Source: Plenodomus lindquistii
Taxonomy: Eukaryota; Ascomycota; Dothideomycetes; Pleosporales; Leptosphaeriaceae
DNA: 64,000 nt
Assembly: GCA_025504975.1 (NCBI GenBank)
Contig: JANUWI010000018.1
Coordinates: 1-64,000 of the forward strand
Direction of reading: 5' to 3'
This document shows, in pieces, positions 1-8,400 of the stretch. Position 1 is the first letter of the stretch. Each line of letters starts with the position of its first letter. The position numbers and the translations under genes were made by a program. Under the pieces are notes generated by a model. It saw nothing but the letters and a program-made list of their open reading frames with translations. It did no database searches and had not been told where the DNA came from.

Positions 1-174
1 CTGACCCTAACCCTAATCGGTTAACCAGAACTATGAATACCAACACGCTCCCCTCGGGCCAACATCTCTACAGATAAGCCCAGCGAACGATATCCTTTGC
101 TTGCCGCCGGTCCCACTGTAAAACCGGTATTCTGAGACAAGCCCAGCGCTTATCTCGGAGGCAAGGCAGACTCA

Positions 175-192
175 TCGGGGGAATCCCCCCGA
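175..192 (+). promoter_or_regulatory. GC-rich hairpin upstream of the PLE TATA box
   Basis: TCGGGGG (175-181) and CCCCCGA (186-192) form a perfect 7-bp stem with the loop AATC. It lies directly upstream of the TATA box and is repeated in the right pseudo-LTR at +4001. Its function is unknown. Confidence 0.5.
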
Positions 193-199
193 GGCGATG

Positions 200-207
200 T
201 ATATAAA
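200..207 (+). promoter_or_regulatory. TATA box in the left pseudo-LTR
   Basis: TATATAAA lies about 190 nt upstream of the ORF1 ATG and just upstream of the hammerhead motif. The usual TATA-to-start spacing would put transcription start near 230. The same box occurs at 4201-4208. This is inferred from the motif and its placement. Confidence 0.5.
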
Positions 208-220
208 CTGCTCTCCTGTC

Positions 221-292
221 GCTCCTGACGAGTTTCTTTCTGTAGATCCAACAAGAAACGAAAAGTATCTCCTCACAAGAGATATTTAGAGT
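221..292 (+). ncRNA. Hammerhead ribozyme candidate, left pseudo-LTR
   Basis: The conserved core is complete and in order. It runs CTGACGA (225-231), stem II GTTTCTT/AAGAAAC (232-238 with 253-259, 7 perfect pairs), GAAA (260-263), stem III 264-271 with 279-286 (8 pairs, one G-U), the cleavage triplet TTA ending at 288, and stem I GCTC/GAGT (221-224 with 289-292). Predicted cleavage falls after A288. Stem I is open-ended, so this would be a type I hammerhead, the type reported in PLE pseudo-LTRs. An upstream CTGT and downstream ACAG could extend stem I. Only activity is unproven. Confidence 0.8.
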
Positions 293-392
293 CTTCATTT
301 TACAGAAAGAATAAAATCCAATCGAGTTCTTCTTCAGTGGCTTTGTCACTCTTTAACCCTAACCCTCCTCAACAACAACTCCTTTGGTCACC

Positions 393-1391
393 ATGTCCGC
401 TTCACCACACACCCCTCAACGAGGACAGCAGAACCGCGCCAGGGCGGGCCCCTCACCCCGCCAAGACGATATGGAGGTTGACTCGTCAACCATTCCCGTT
501 GAAACCCAATCCAGCGTTAATTCGGAATTGCATAACCGACGAATGGCCCTCGGGCTTGAAGTCGTTTCTGCCTTTCTGAAGAAAATCGTCAACTCGCGCA
601 GCGTTGCACAACTGGTGTCTAGCGTTCCAGCCGTAGCACAGGACAGAACTCGAGTCAATCTTGACAACATTGTGCAAGCACACGTCAAGAAAGCGCTCGC
701 AGTCTCCCTCCTCGCGGAATGGAGAGATTGCATCGCCAAAGAAAACTTCGACTCTATCCTGGAGCTTAAATCCCTCCGTGCTCCGTCCATTCAGGTCAGC
801 AAGCTTGCTGAACACGGCGGTAGCATCCCGCGAAATTTCGATGAATCTCTCAAGGAAGCCAAAAAGCTGTCACTCACCCGCATGATCGAAATCAAGGACC
901 TTGAGGTGCAATCCCTGACCGGTCTATGCAACCAGACACAGCAGGCGAATTTGCTACACAGAAGCTGGTTACCCATCGCTCAGATGGAAGGGGTGAGCTT
1001 TGAGGCTTCGGCTATTCTGCTCGACCCCGCCTGCTCTCTGTCCCTGGTACAATCAGCCATATCAATCGGAGAGAATACTGCGCAGAAACAGATGAGCCTT
1101 AGGGCAAAGAAATCTAGCACAGTGAAAAGAGCACGTAGAGACGGGACAGCCGTTATGCCAACGGACTCCAAAAGTCTCGAAATGTTTGTCAAAGAAATCG
1201 CGAAACGGCAAAGGCAGTCTGCCCAAGACAAAGCCAAAGCCAACAAGAAAAAATCGGGAAAAGGTCGGAGAGGGGCTGGTCCCTCCAAGACCAAAAACCA
1301 GAAGAATCCCAACAAAATTGGGAAGAAGGACCGCCAACGAAAAAGCGGAAAACGCGGTTCTTCCTCCAGAAGGCAGCCCAAGAAGCCTTAG
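393..1391 (+). CDS. PLE ORF1, basic C-terminal tail protein
   Basis: The frame encodes 332 residues of unknown fold. The start is the ATG at 393 in a good context (TCACCATG); the frame stays open upstream but only from a TTG. The N-terminus is Pro/Gln/Arg-rich. A mixed, probably helical middle follows. The last 70 or so residues are extremely rich in Lys, Arg, Gly and Ser, which suggests nucleic-acid binding. There is no CCHC zinc knuckle and no recognisable enzyme motif. By position it is a Gag-like or ORF1 partner of the RT encoded downstream; that role is inference. The stop at 1389-1391 lies inside the open frame of the RT, which has no ATG in the overlap, so translational coupling or a -1 frameshift is possible. 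No RIP stops are present. Confidence 0.75.
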   Translation: MSASPHTPQRGQQNRARAGPSPRQDDMEVDSSTIPVETQSSVNSELHNRRMALGLEVVSAFLKKIVNSRSVAQLVSSVPAVAQDRTRVNLDNIVQAHVKKALAVSLLAEWRDCIAKENFDSILELKSLRAPSIQVSKLAEHGGSIPRNFDESLKEAKKLSLTRMIEIKDLEVQSLTGLCNQTQQANLLHRSWLPIAQMEGVSFEASAILLDPACSLSLVQSAISIGENTAQKQMSLRAKKSSTVKRARRDGTAVMPTDSKSLEMFVKEIAKRQRQSAQDKAKANKKKSGKGRRGAGPSKTKNQKNPNKIGKKDRQRKSGKRGSSSRRQPKKP

Positions 1392-1465
1392 ATGCACCGG
1401 CTCCCTTTGCATCAGGCAAGCTGCCTTTGGAGTTCTACCAACTCTCAAGTAACACTGCACAATAT

Positions 1466-3463
1466 ATGTACATCTGGCGCACATGGCCGTCTCATTGGTT
1501 TGAGACTCTCATGTCATGGAAACCAGGTGTACACAAACTCGATGGTGTCAGACTTCCCCCGGACATCGAGTACACCCTTAGTGTAAACTTGAAACACCTC
1601 TTCCCTATTCGATATTCGGAAAAGGTTGCTGAAGATTGGTTCGAGGAACTTTGCCGCAAGGCCAGACTCCTCACCTATTTTTGGAAAAAAGGTAACGATC
1701 AAGATGACGTTACCCCCGACTGGGCGAAATCAATCCCGTATCTCGCTTCCGGTTGGGACCCTGGCATTGACGACGACTGGTTTGCAGATGGTATTCTTGA
1801 CGGGAGGAAGACTCTGCGTCATGCGCTCCATGAGCGATCTATACCCCGACGAGATGTAAATGACGATGCTCTCTTTCATGTGACCGTCCATCCAAAAAAC
1901 CTGCAAAGATGGCTGTCGGAAGCTCAGCTTCTGGCTTTCATCACCGACAAAAACCTGGGGATTGTCGTCGTCACTCGTGAATGGTACGAGGAACAAATCC
2001 AAGCCTTTTTGGATCTACCATCACCTTCAACAGCGCACCTCCCTCCCAGGGAGCGCCGTCCGCTGTTTGAGGTTCAGCATCAAGGAAAGGAAGCTTTTAC
2101 CGATTTCTTCACGGGCTGCGTCAATGACCTGAACGGTAGAATGCTCAAGATGCCCAACGGCGAAGTTTTTCCGTTCCTTTCTTCAAAAAAGGTACAAAAA
2201 TTCTGGCGTTCAGCGTATTCCAATACGACAATCCCTGTCTTCCATGGTATCCCAAAGATTCACAAAAATCCATGGAAGATTCGGCCAATAGTCCCTATGC
2301 ATTCCTATGTGTTAGGACCGCTGGCCAGGATTCTGCACGCCCTTCTCTTACCGGTTCAACGATCTTTCCCATGGATATGTGAAAGCAGTCGGAATCTGTG
2401 TTCAGAAGTCGCAGATTTTAATAAGAGATTGGAAACTTCTCCACGTCTCCATTCTGGAGATGTGACGGGCATGTACACGAATATTCAATGGAGGTATTTT
2501 CGTGATGCCCTGCAGCTTATCTTATCTTCCGGCGACTGGTATGATGAGCAGACCAGGAACTGGATTTTAGACGCTGCCGAACGACTCTGGTTTAGCGCCT
2601 TGTTTCAGCTCGGACCATACTTGGTTAGTCAGACAGACGGAGTGCCAATGGGGCTACATTGCGCTCCAGTCTTTGCAAACCTTTTCATGGCCTTCTACGA
2701 ACAAGGATTCATCAATGCGTCACCCTCTCTGTTTTACAGACGATACATTGATGATATCTTCGCCCTTGACCCTTCGGACGAAGCGCTAGATCGATTACGC
2801 GTCCCCGGACTTTCGATCCAATGGACGCATTCCGCCCACGAACTCCCGTTCCTCGACGTACGCTTCCACACGCACCCCGAGTCGGCGGAGGTGTGCTTCG
2901 CACCTTATCACAAGGCGCTTAGCCACCATCAATATATCCCATGGGCAAGCGCCCATCCCCTGTCGGTCAAGAAGGGGATGATCAAAGGCGAGCTCAGCCG
3001 GGTCCGCGCACTATGCTATAAGGAGTCATACTTTTTGACATGGAAGGCGACATTTTTGTCGTGGCTCCGAGCGCGCGGCTGGCCAAATCGGGTGTTACAC
3101 TCCTGGGCACGGCAAGTCCAATGGCGATCTTACTTTCCCGGCTCCGGGCTGGAGAAAAGGGAAAGGACGAAAGCAATCATTGCCGTGTCCGAATATAACC
3201 CCGTATGGGATCAGGTTTCTTCGACCGCTATCTGGGAGAACATGAGGAAAGCATGGTTCCGTCATGGGCTTACGGACCTGCCATACCCACCAAATGTTCT
3301 TGTTGCCAAGAAACGCACAAAGTCCATGTGGGACTCTGTGCGAGCGGTAAATCGAAATATCCTTTTTAAGGAAATCGAAGAAATCGACATCGAGGATTTG
3401 TCGGTATCTGTGTCATCCTTAAGCACAGAAATGCCCTATCAGTCCCCTCGAGCTCTGACCTGA
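1466..3463 (+). CDS. Penelope-like reverse transcriptase without endonuclease
   Basis: The frame gives 665 residues from the first in-frame ATG (1466). It is open without a stop back to at least 1193, overlapping ORF1, so the true protein may begin upstream by frameshift. RT landmarks: PKIHK followed by RPIV (about residues 263-273), catalytic GDVTGMY with Asp332, GVPMGLHCAP (392-401), YIDD (427-430), FLDV (462-465), and the SAHPLSVKKGMIKGE thumb region (about 495-510). PKIHK, YIDD and the HP..K..I..GE pattern are typical of PLE and TERT-like RTs rather than LTR or LINE RTs. The protein ends about 150 residues after the thumb motif with no GIY-YIG module. It should copy element RNA onto telomeric 3' ends in the nucleus. 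No frame damage is visible. Confidence 0.9.
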   Translation: MYIWRTWPSHWFETLMSWKPGVHKLDGVRLPPDIEYTLSVNLKHLFPIRYSEKVAEDWFEELCRKARLLTYFWKKGNDQDDVTPDWAKSIPYLASGWDPGIDDDWFADGILDGRKTLRHALHERSIPRRDVNDDALFHVTVHPKNLQRWLSEAQLLAFITDKNLGIVVVTREWYEEQIQAFLDLPSPSTAHLPPRERRPLFEVQHQGKEAFTDFFTGCVNDLNGRMLKMPNGEVFPFLSSKKVQKFWRSAYSNTTIPVFHGIPKIHKNPWKIRPIVPMHSYVLGPLARILHALLLPVQRSFPWICESSRNLCSEVADFNKRLETSPRLHSGDVTGMYTNIQWRYFRDALQLILSSGDWYDEQTRNWILDAAERLWFSALFQLGPYLVSQTDGVPMGLHCAPVFANLFMAFYEQGFINASPSLFYRRYIDDIFALDPSDEALDRLRVPGLSIQWTHSAHELPFLDVRFHTHPESAEVCFAPYHKALSHHQYIPWASAHPLSVKKGMIKGELSRVRALCYKESYFLTWKATFLSWLRARGWPNRVLHSWARQVQWRSYFPGSGLEKRERTKAIIAVSEYNPVWDQVSSTAIWENMRKAWFRHGLTDLPYPPNVLVAKKRTKSMWDSVRAVNRNILFKEIEEIDIEDLSVSVSSLSTEMPYQSPRALT

Positions 3464-4001
3464 GCCTTGAGTTTCAAAGAAAGGCTGCTTCCTGCGTAAT
3501 GCTTGAAGCCGTTGACACCCTTCTAGGAACCTCATACCACCTGAAGCCCGCCTGAAGTCTCCTCGCCTGTCAGCCGTGAATACTGAAGGGGTAACCCGGA
3601 TGCTGAAGCGCATGGCGAAGGAACGGATAGGGGTGAATAGTGGTGTCTGGAACCTTTCCTGACCCTTGCTGTGTATCGCGACGCACTATGCCTAGCTTTC
3701 ACACCTCAAGGAGCATCAACATGGCTGTCTTGAGAGGAACCTGGAAACTGGTTTGCCCCTTCTTAGTACCACACGAAACGTGCTAGTAGCTTCGGCGAAG
3801 ACACAAAGTACTGTGCGAAGAGTCGGGAGATCATTTGCCCAATTCTCTTACAGCCATTTTGACGTTGGGGGAAGAAAGACAATTGGGGAAAGAACGAGAG
3901 GAGATTGGTAAGTCATTTCGGTGTTATTTCGATTAAGGTCGACCATTGCGGTTTCTGGAAACAGACGGAATAGGAGAAGGGCAAGCGCCAAGGCGCTAAC
4001 C
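3464..4001 (+). other. PLE 3' untranslated region
   Basis: There is no credible reading frame and GC content is ordinary. The 3' end degenerates into telomere-like hexamers (CTAACC CTGACC from 3996) that lead straight into the right pseudo-LTR. I see no terminator or poly(A) signal I would defend. Confidence 0.6.
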
Positions 4002-4367
4002 CTGACCCTAACCCTAATCGGTTAACCAGAACTATGAATACCAACACGCTCCCCTCGGGCCAACATCTCTACAGATAAGCCCAGCGAACGATATCCTTTG
4101 CTTGCCGCCGGTCCCACTGTAAAACCGGTATTCTGAGACAAGCCCAGCGCTTATCTCGGAGGCAAGGCAGACTCATCGGGGGAATCCCCCCGAGGCGATG
4201 TATATAAACTGCTCTCCTGTCGCTCCTGACGAGTTTCTTTCTGTAGATCCAACAAGAAACGAAAAGTATCTCCTCACAAGAGATATTTAGAGTCTTCATT
4301 TTACAGAAAGAATAAAATCCAATCGAGTTCCTCTTCAGTGGCTCTGTCACTCTTTAACCCTAACCCT
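4002..4367 (+). repeat. Right pseudo-LTR of the PLE
   Basis: Second copy of 1-366, 99.5% identical. The last bases, TTTAACCCTAACCCT, merge without a break into the long CCCTAA array, so the internal telomere-like motif marks the join between element and telomere. Confidence 0.9.
4222..4293 (+). ncRNA. Hammerhead ribozyme candidate, right pseudo-LTR
   Basis: Identical to the left copy, shifted by 4001: core CTGACGA at 4226-4232, GAAA at 4261-4264, predicted cleavage after A4289. Cleavage at both copies would release a unit-length RNA of 4001 nt (289-4289). Confidence 0.8.
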
Positions 4368-4450
4368 AACCCTAACCCTAACCCTAACCCTAACCCTAAC
4401 CCTAACCCTAACCCTAACCCTAACCCTAACCCTAACCCTAACCCTAACCC
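4358..4450 (+). repeat. Telomeric repeat array, (CCCTAA)15.5
   Basis: Perfect CCCTAA units, 93 nt, C-rich on the + strand as expected at the left end of a chromosome. It is now interstitial, capped by the retroelement on its distal side and followed by pyrimidine-rich subtelomere. It was probably the chromosome end before the element attached. Confidence 0.95.
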
Positions 4451-5400
4451 TTTTTTTTTCTATCTCTATTTACATTTTTATACGCTTTCTTTTTAGCCTA
4501 AATAGTATCTATATTAGTTATAGGCTAACTCTTTTCTCTTTTTTTTTCTCTCTTTTTTTCTCCCTTTTTTTCTCCTTTCTCTTCTTTTTTCTCTTCCCTC
4601 TCTTCTTTTCCCTCCTCTTTTCCCTTTTATTCTCCCTCCTTTTCTCCCTTTTTTTTTTCTTATTTCTCTCTAACTTTTTTTTCTTTATTATCTTCTACTC
4701 TAACTCTTTATTTATTATTAGTTTAATTTATAGTCTCTAGCTAAGTTTATAGAACTAGCCTAGGCTACTTAGTAGAAATAGAAATAGATTAGAGCACTCT
4801 CTAGGTAGTACTTTCTAGAGGTATAGCTATAATATATACGCCTTTTTACTAAGTCTATAATATAGCCCTTTTTTTCTATTAACCTCTACTACTCTCTATT
4901 TAGTTACTTTTTTTTTTTTTTTTATTCTTTTTAACTTTTTTATATTTTTTTTTTTTATTTACCTTTACTATAACTACCTCTACTTTACTTTTTTTTTTTT
5001 TATTTCTTTTTACTATAACTATCTCTGCTTTATTTTTATTTTCTCTACCTACTTTTTTTTTACCTACTTTTTTTTTACCTACTTTTTTTTTACTTTTTTT
5101 TATTTTAACTACCTTTTTTTTACCTACTTTTTTTTTATTCTTCTCTACTTTTTTACTTTTTTTTTTTTTACTCTTTTTTTTTTTAACTACTTTTTTTTTA
5201 AGTACTTTTTTTTTACCCTTTTTTATTTTAACTACCTTTTTTTTATCTACTTTTCTTTTATCCTTTTTTACTTTTTTACTTTTTTTTTTTTTACTTTTTT
5301 TTTTTTTACTTTTTTTTTTTTAATTACCTCTACTTTACTTTTTTTTACTATACTTTTTTTTTGCCTACTTTTTACTACTTTACCTTCTACTATAGTTGCT
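4451..5400. other. Strand-asymmetric pyrimidine-rich subtelomere
   Basis: The + strand is overwhelmingly T and C. 4529-4628 is a pure pyrimidine run of 100 nt; after one A another 32 nt follow. From about 4900 to 5340 there are irregular repeats of the type CTACTTTTTTTT. No gene is present. Pyrimidine runs contain no CpA and so cannot be hit by RIP. Confidence 0.8.
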
Positions 5401-8400
5401 TTAAAACTAGTACTTTTCTAGGTATTTATATTCTAATTAGAATTATTAATATCTATAGAGTTATAAAATACTTTTTTTTACTAGTTTATATTAAAAATAG
5501 CTAGATTAATATACCTAGTACTACTACTAGAACAGTTATTACATTAGTAGGTGCTAAATTAATCTATAATTATTACTATATTAATAGCTTTAGTAACTAG
5601 TTTATTTATAAAGGGTATAGTAATATAGTTTGCTAGCTAAAATATATAAAGTATTAGATTTTCTAGAACGCTATAGACTAGTTCTATAGGCTGCTAGCGT
5701 GCCTATATAGCTATAATAGTAGAAAAGATAAATAAAATAAGCTATTTCTATATATAGTTTTATTTATAGTAAAAATCTAGTGTTTTTTTTAAAAGCTATA
5801 TAGTAAATTTAGTAGTAGAGGTAATAAACTACCTATATTTTTTATTAGCTAGTATCTATCTAGCTACACTTATCTAGTTTTCTAGTAGATTTAAATTATA
5901 ATTATATAGCTATTTTATACCTAATACTTTATATATTTTAGGTAGAATAGTAGTGTTTAAAGTATAGAAAATTAGTAAGTTACTATTTATATTAAAAGAT
6001 TTATAAAAATAGTAAAACTTAGATATTTTATTATTTTTAGAAGTAATAGCGTGTTAGTTTAGGTACTTAAACTAAACTAGCTAGTTAAATATTATTAGTG
6101 CTATAATATTTATTATAGAGTAATATAGAGTAAAGTTAGATAGAAATATAAAAAGTAGATATAAAGTAAAAGTAGATAGAGGTAGTAAAAAAAAGTTAGT
6201 ATTATAAAAAAATAAAAACTTTTTTAGTATAATAGTAGTTATATTTATAATATATTACTAGAGTAATACTATACCTCTATATTAGATTCTATATTTTTAC
6301 TACTAATTACCTAGAGCTATAATAAATACGTTACGTAGTGTTACTAGAATAGTAAAAAAAAGTTTTATATAGAGATATTTTAAAATTAGTTAGCTAGAAA
6401 TTGTTTTTACTAGATTCTATCTATTTCTAAGTTATTTTTAATAGTTTTAAATAATATATTGCTTTTTATAGGTTATAATTAATTTTAAAGTTATATAAAT
6501 ACGTTGTATAGTATTACTAGAATACTAGAAACTTTTTCTATATAGCTATATTTTAAAGTTAGTTAGCTAGAAATTTTCCTCTCTAGATTTTATCTATTTC
6601 TAAGTTATTTTTAATAGTCTTTAACTACTTACTACCTCTCTAAAAAGAGATTTTATTTAGAGGCAGTTTTTATTAATATAAGAGTATTACCTAGAGATTT
6701 ATAGAAATTTCTATAATATATAATATTATAAGCTGTTAGCTATAGACTACACTTTATATATTTAATATATTAACTTTTTTTAATATTTATTCTATATACT
6801 ATTAAGCTTATAAAAAGAACTATTTATCTAGTAATTTTATTAGATGTTAGATTTATATCTATTATATAAAAAAATTTATGTTATAATCTATATTTTATTT
6901 AGATATTTATTATACATTTACTTAGAGATATTTTATAATTTAAAAATAATAATATTTATAGTTAGAAGTCTATTTTAATTAGAAAAAAATTTGTTAAGAT
7001 TTTTATTATAATTAAATGCCTTTTTCTATTTATATATAGAGAATAAGAATATTATTTTTATAAATTAAACCTGTAATTATATATAACTTACCTATTAATA
7101 TTTTAATTACTAGTTTATTTTTTTTTTTTTATTTATTCTACTAATTTATAACTATAATTTAACCTATTTTTTTTTATACTCTATATAATCTATAGATCTA
7201 GTAGATATTAAATATTAAAGTACTATTTAGTTTTACTGTTTTTTATATATATTCTAGTTTATTAGAAATTATTATTTATTATACGCTATTAGTTTATATA
7301 TAGATATATAGAATTAAGTTCTCTTTTTATATAAAGTAAATACTTATATTTCTAGAATATATAAAGTAATAACTACTTAAATTACATATATTATATTTAT
7401 AATTAAAGTATTAGGTATAAAACTTTTATTTACTAATTTTACTTTTATTAAAAATTTAACTTTAATTATTAAATTTTCTTTATATTTACTTTAGTATTTA
7501 GAAATTAGTAAATTATATAAAACTTATAGTATTATTAATATAGATATCTATATTATTTTTCTTTTTTTATAAAGAAAAGTTAGTCTATAGAAAATAGGTA
7601 ATAACTACGTTATATATATGCTATATTTTTTACTTAAAGTAATAAATTAAAGTTCTTTAATATTTAAAAAAAATTTTTATTTTATATACTTTTTTTTTAT
7701 AACTTTTTTATAATATATAAATAGTTTATATATACTATATTTCTTGTTTATTTATAATATGCTATTAGCCTATTTATAATAATACCTAGAAATTTTTTAC
7801 TAAACTTCTTTTTTTTCCTAATTTACTATTATTAGCTTAAACTTATTTAAAATATAATAGTAGATACTACAGTACTTTAGATTTAAAATAATACTAATAT
7901 TAGCTCTATGTTTTATTCTATTAATATCTAGAATAATAGGTAAACAGCTAATATAATTATCTAATTATTATATTTATACTAACCCTGTAGTATTTATAAG
8001 CTCTTTACATCTTTTTTTTAGTAAAAAATATTTATAATAAATTTAAAATTAGAACTATATTATTTTTATATATAATTCTACATCTATAAAAATAGCTTTT
8101 TTTAATATTTAGTAGGTTATATAAATTATTGTTATTATAGTTACTAAAAAAGTAGTAGAAGTTTTAGAAATTTAGTATAAATATAGTTATAAAAGTATTT
8201 AAACTAGTTTATATATTATAAGTAATTTAAATATTTCTTGCTAGTAATTTAATACTTCTAATAGTTCTTCTTTTTTCTAGTATTAGAGGAATATTTATTT
8301 TTTTTTATTTTTGTAGTAATTTTATCTATAGTATTATTAATTTCCTCCTTTTTTTAGTAACTTCTAATTATCTAATATTTTTTAAGGTTTATTTTAATTA

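Larger units (their letters stand above)
1..366 (+). repeat. Left pseudo-LTR of the PLE
   Basis: This copy matches 4002-4367 with only two mismatches that I can see (T330 versus C4331, T343 versus C4344). It begins with degenerate telomere-like hexamers (CTGACC CTAACC CTAATC) and ends in TTAACCCTAACCCT before unique sequence starts. It carries a TATA box and a hammerhead motif, and so probably supplies the promoter and the RNA processing site. The near identity implies a recent insertion or ongoing homogenisation. Confidence 0.9.
1..4357 (+). mobile_element. Telomere-attached endonuclease-less Penelope-like element
   Basis: The unit contains a left pseudo-LTR (1-366), ORF1 (393-1391), a PLE-type RT frame (to 3463), a 3' untranslated stretch, and a right pseudo-LTR (4002-4367). 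The right pseudo-LTR runs directly into a CCCTAA array. The repeat offset is 4001 bp, so the element behaves as a 4.0-kb unit followed by the start of a second unit. The RT lacks any GIY-YIG domain, as in the EN-deficient PLEs (Athena, Coprina types) known to sit at telomeres. The sense strand is the C-rich telomeric strand and the 3' side faces the chromosome interior. That is the polarity produced when a G-rich 3' overhang primes reverse transcription. The distal side is cut by the window edge. Element class is confident; naming a subfamily would need a tree. Confidence 0.9.

Noticed and set aside
68..349. 93-codon minus-strand frame in each pseudo-LTR (also 4069-4350)
   Set aside because: It lies opposite the promoter and hammerhead motif, and its conservation simply reflects the 99% identical repeat.
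1335..1360. Classical X XXY YYZ slippery heptamer near the end of PLE ORF1
   Set aside because: The A-rich stretches here are in the wrong codon register; only the A6 run at 1248-1253 remains plausible.
1..4367. Reading the element as an LTR retrotransposon because of its terminal direct repeats
   Set aside because: The RT motifs are PLE-type, and there is no primer site, polypurine tract, protease, RNase H or integrase.
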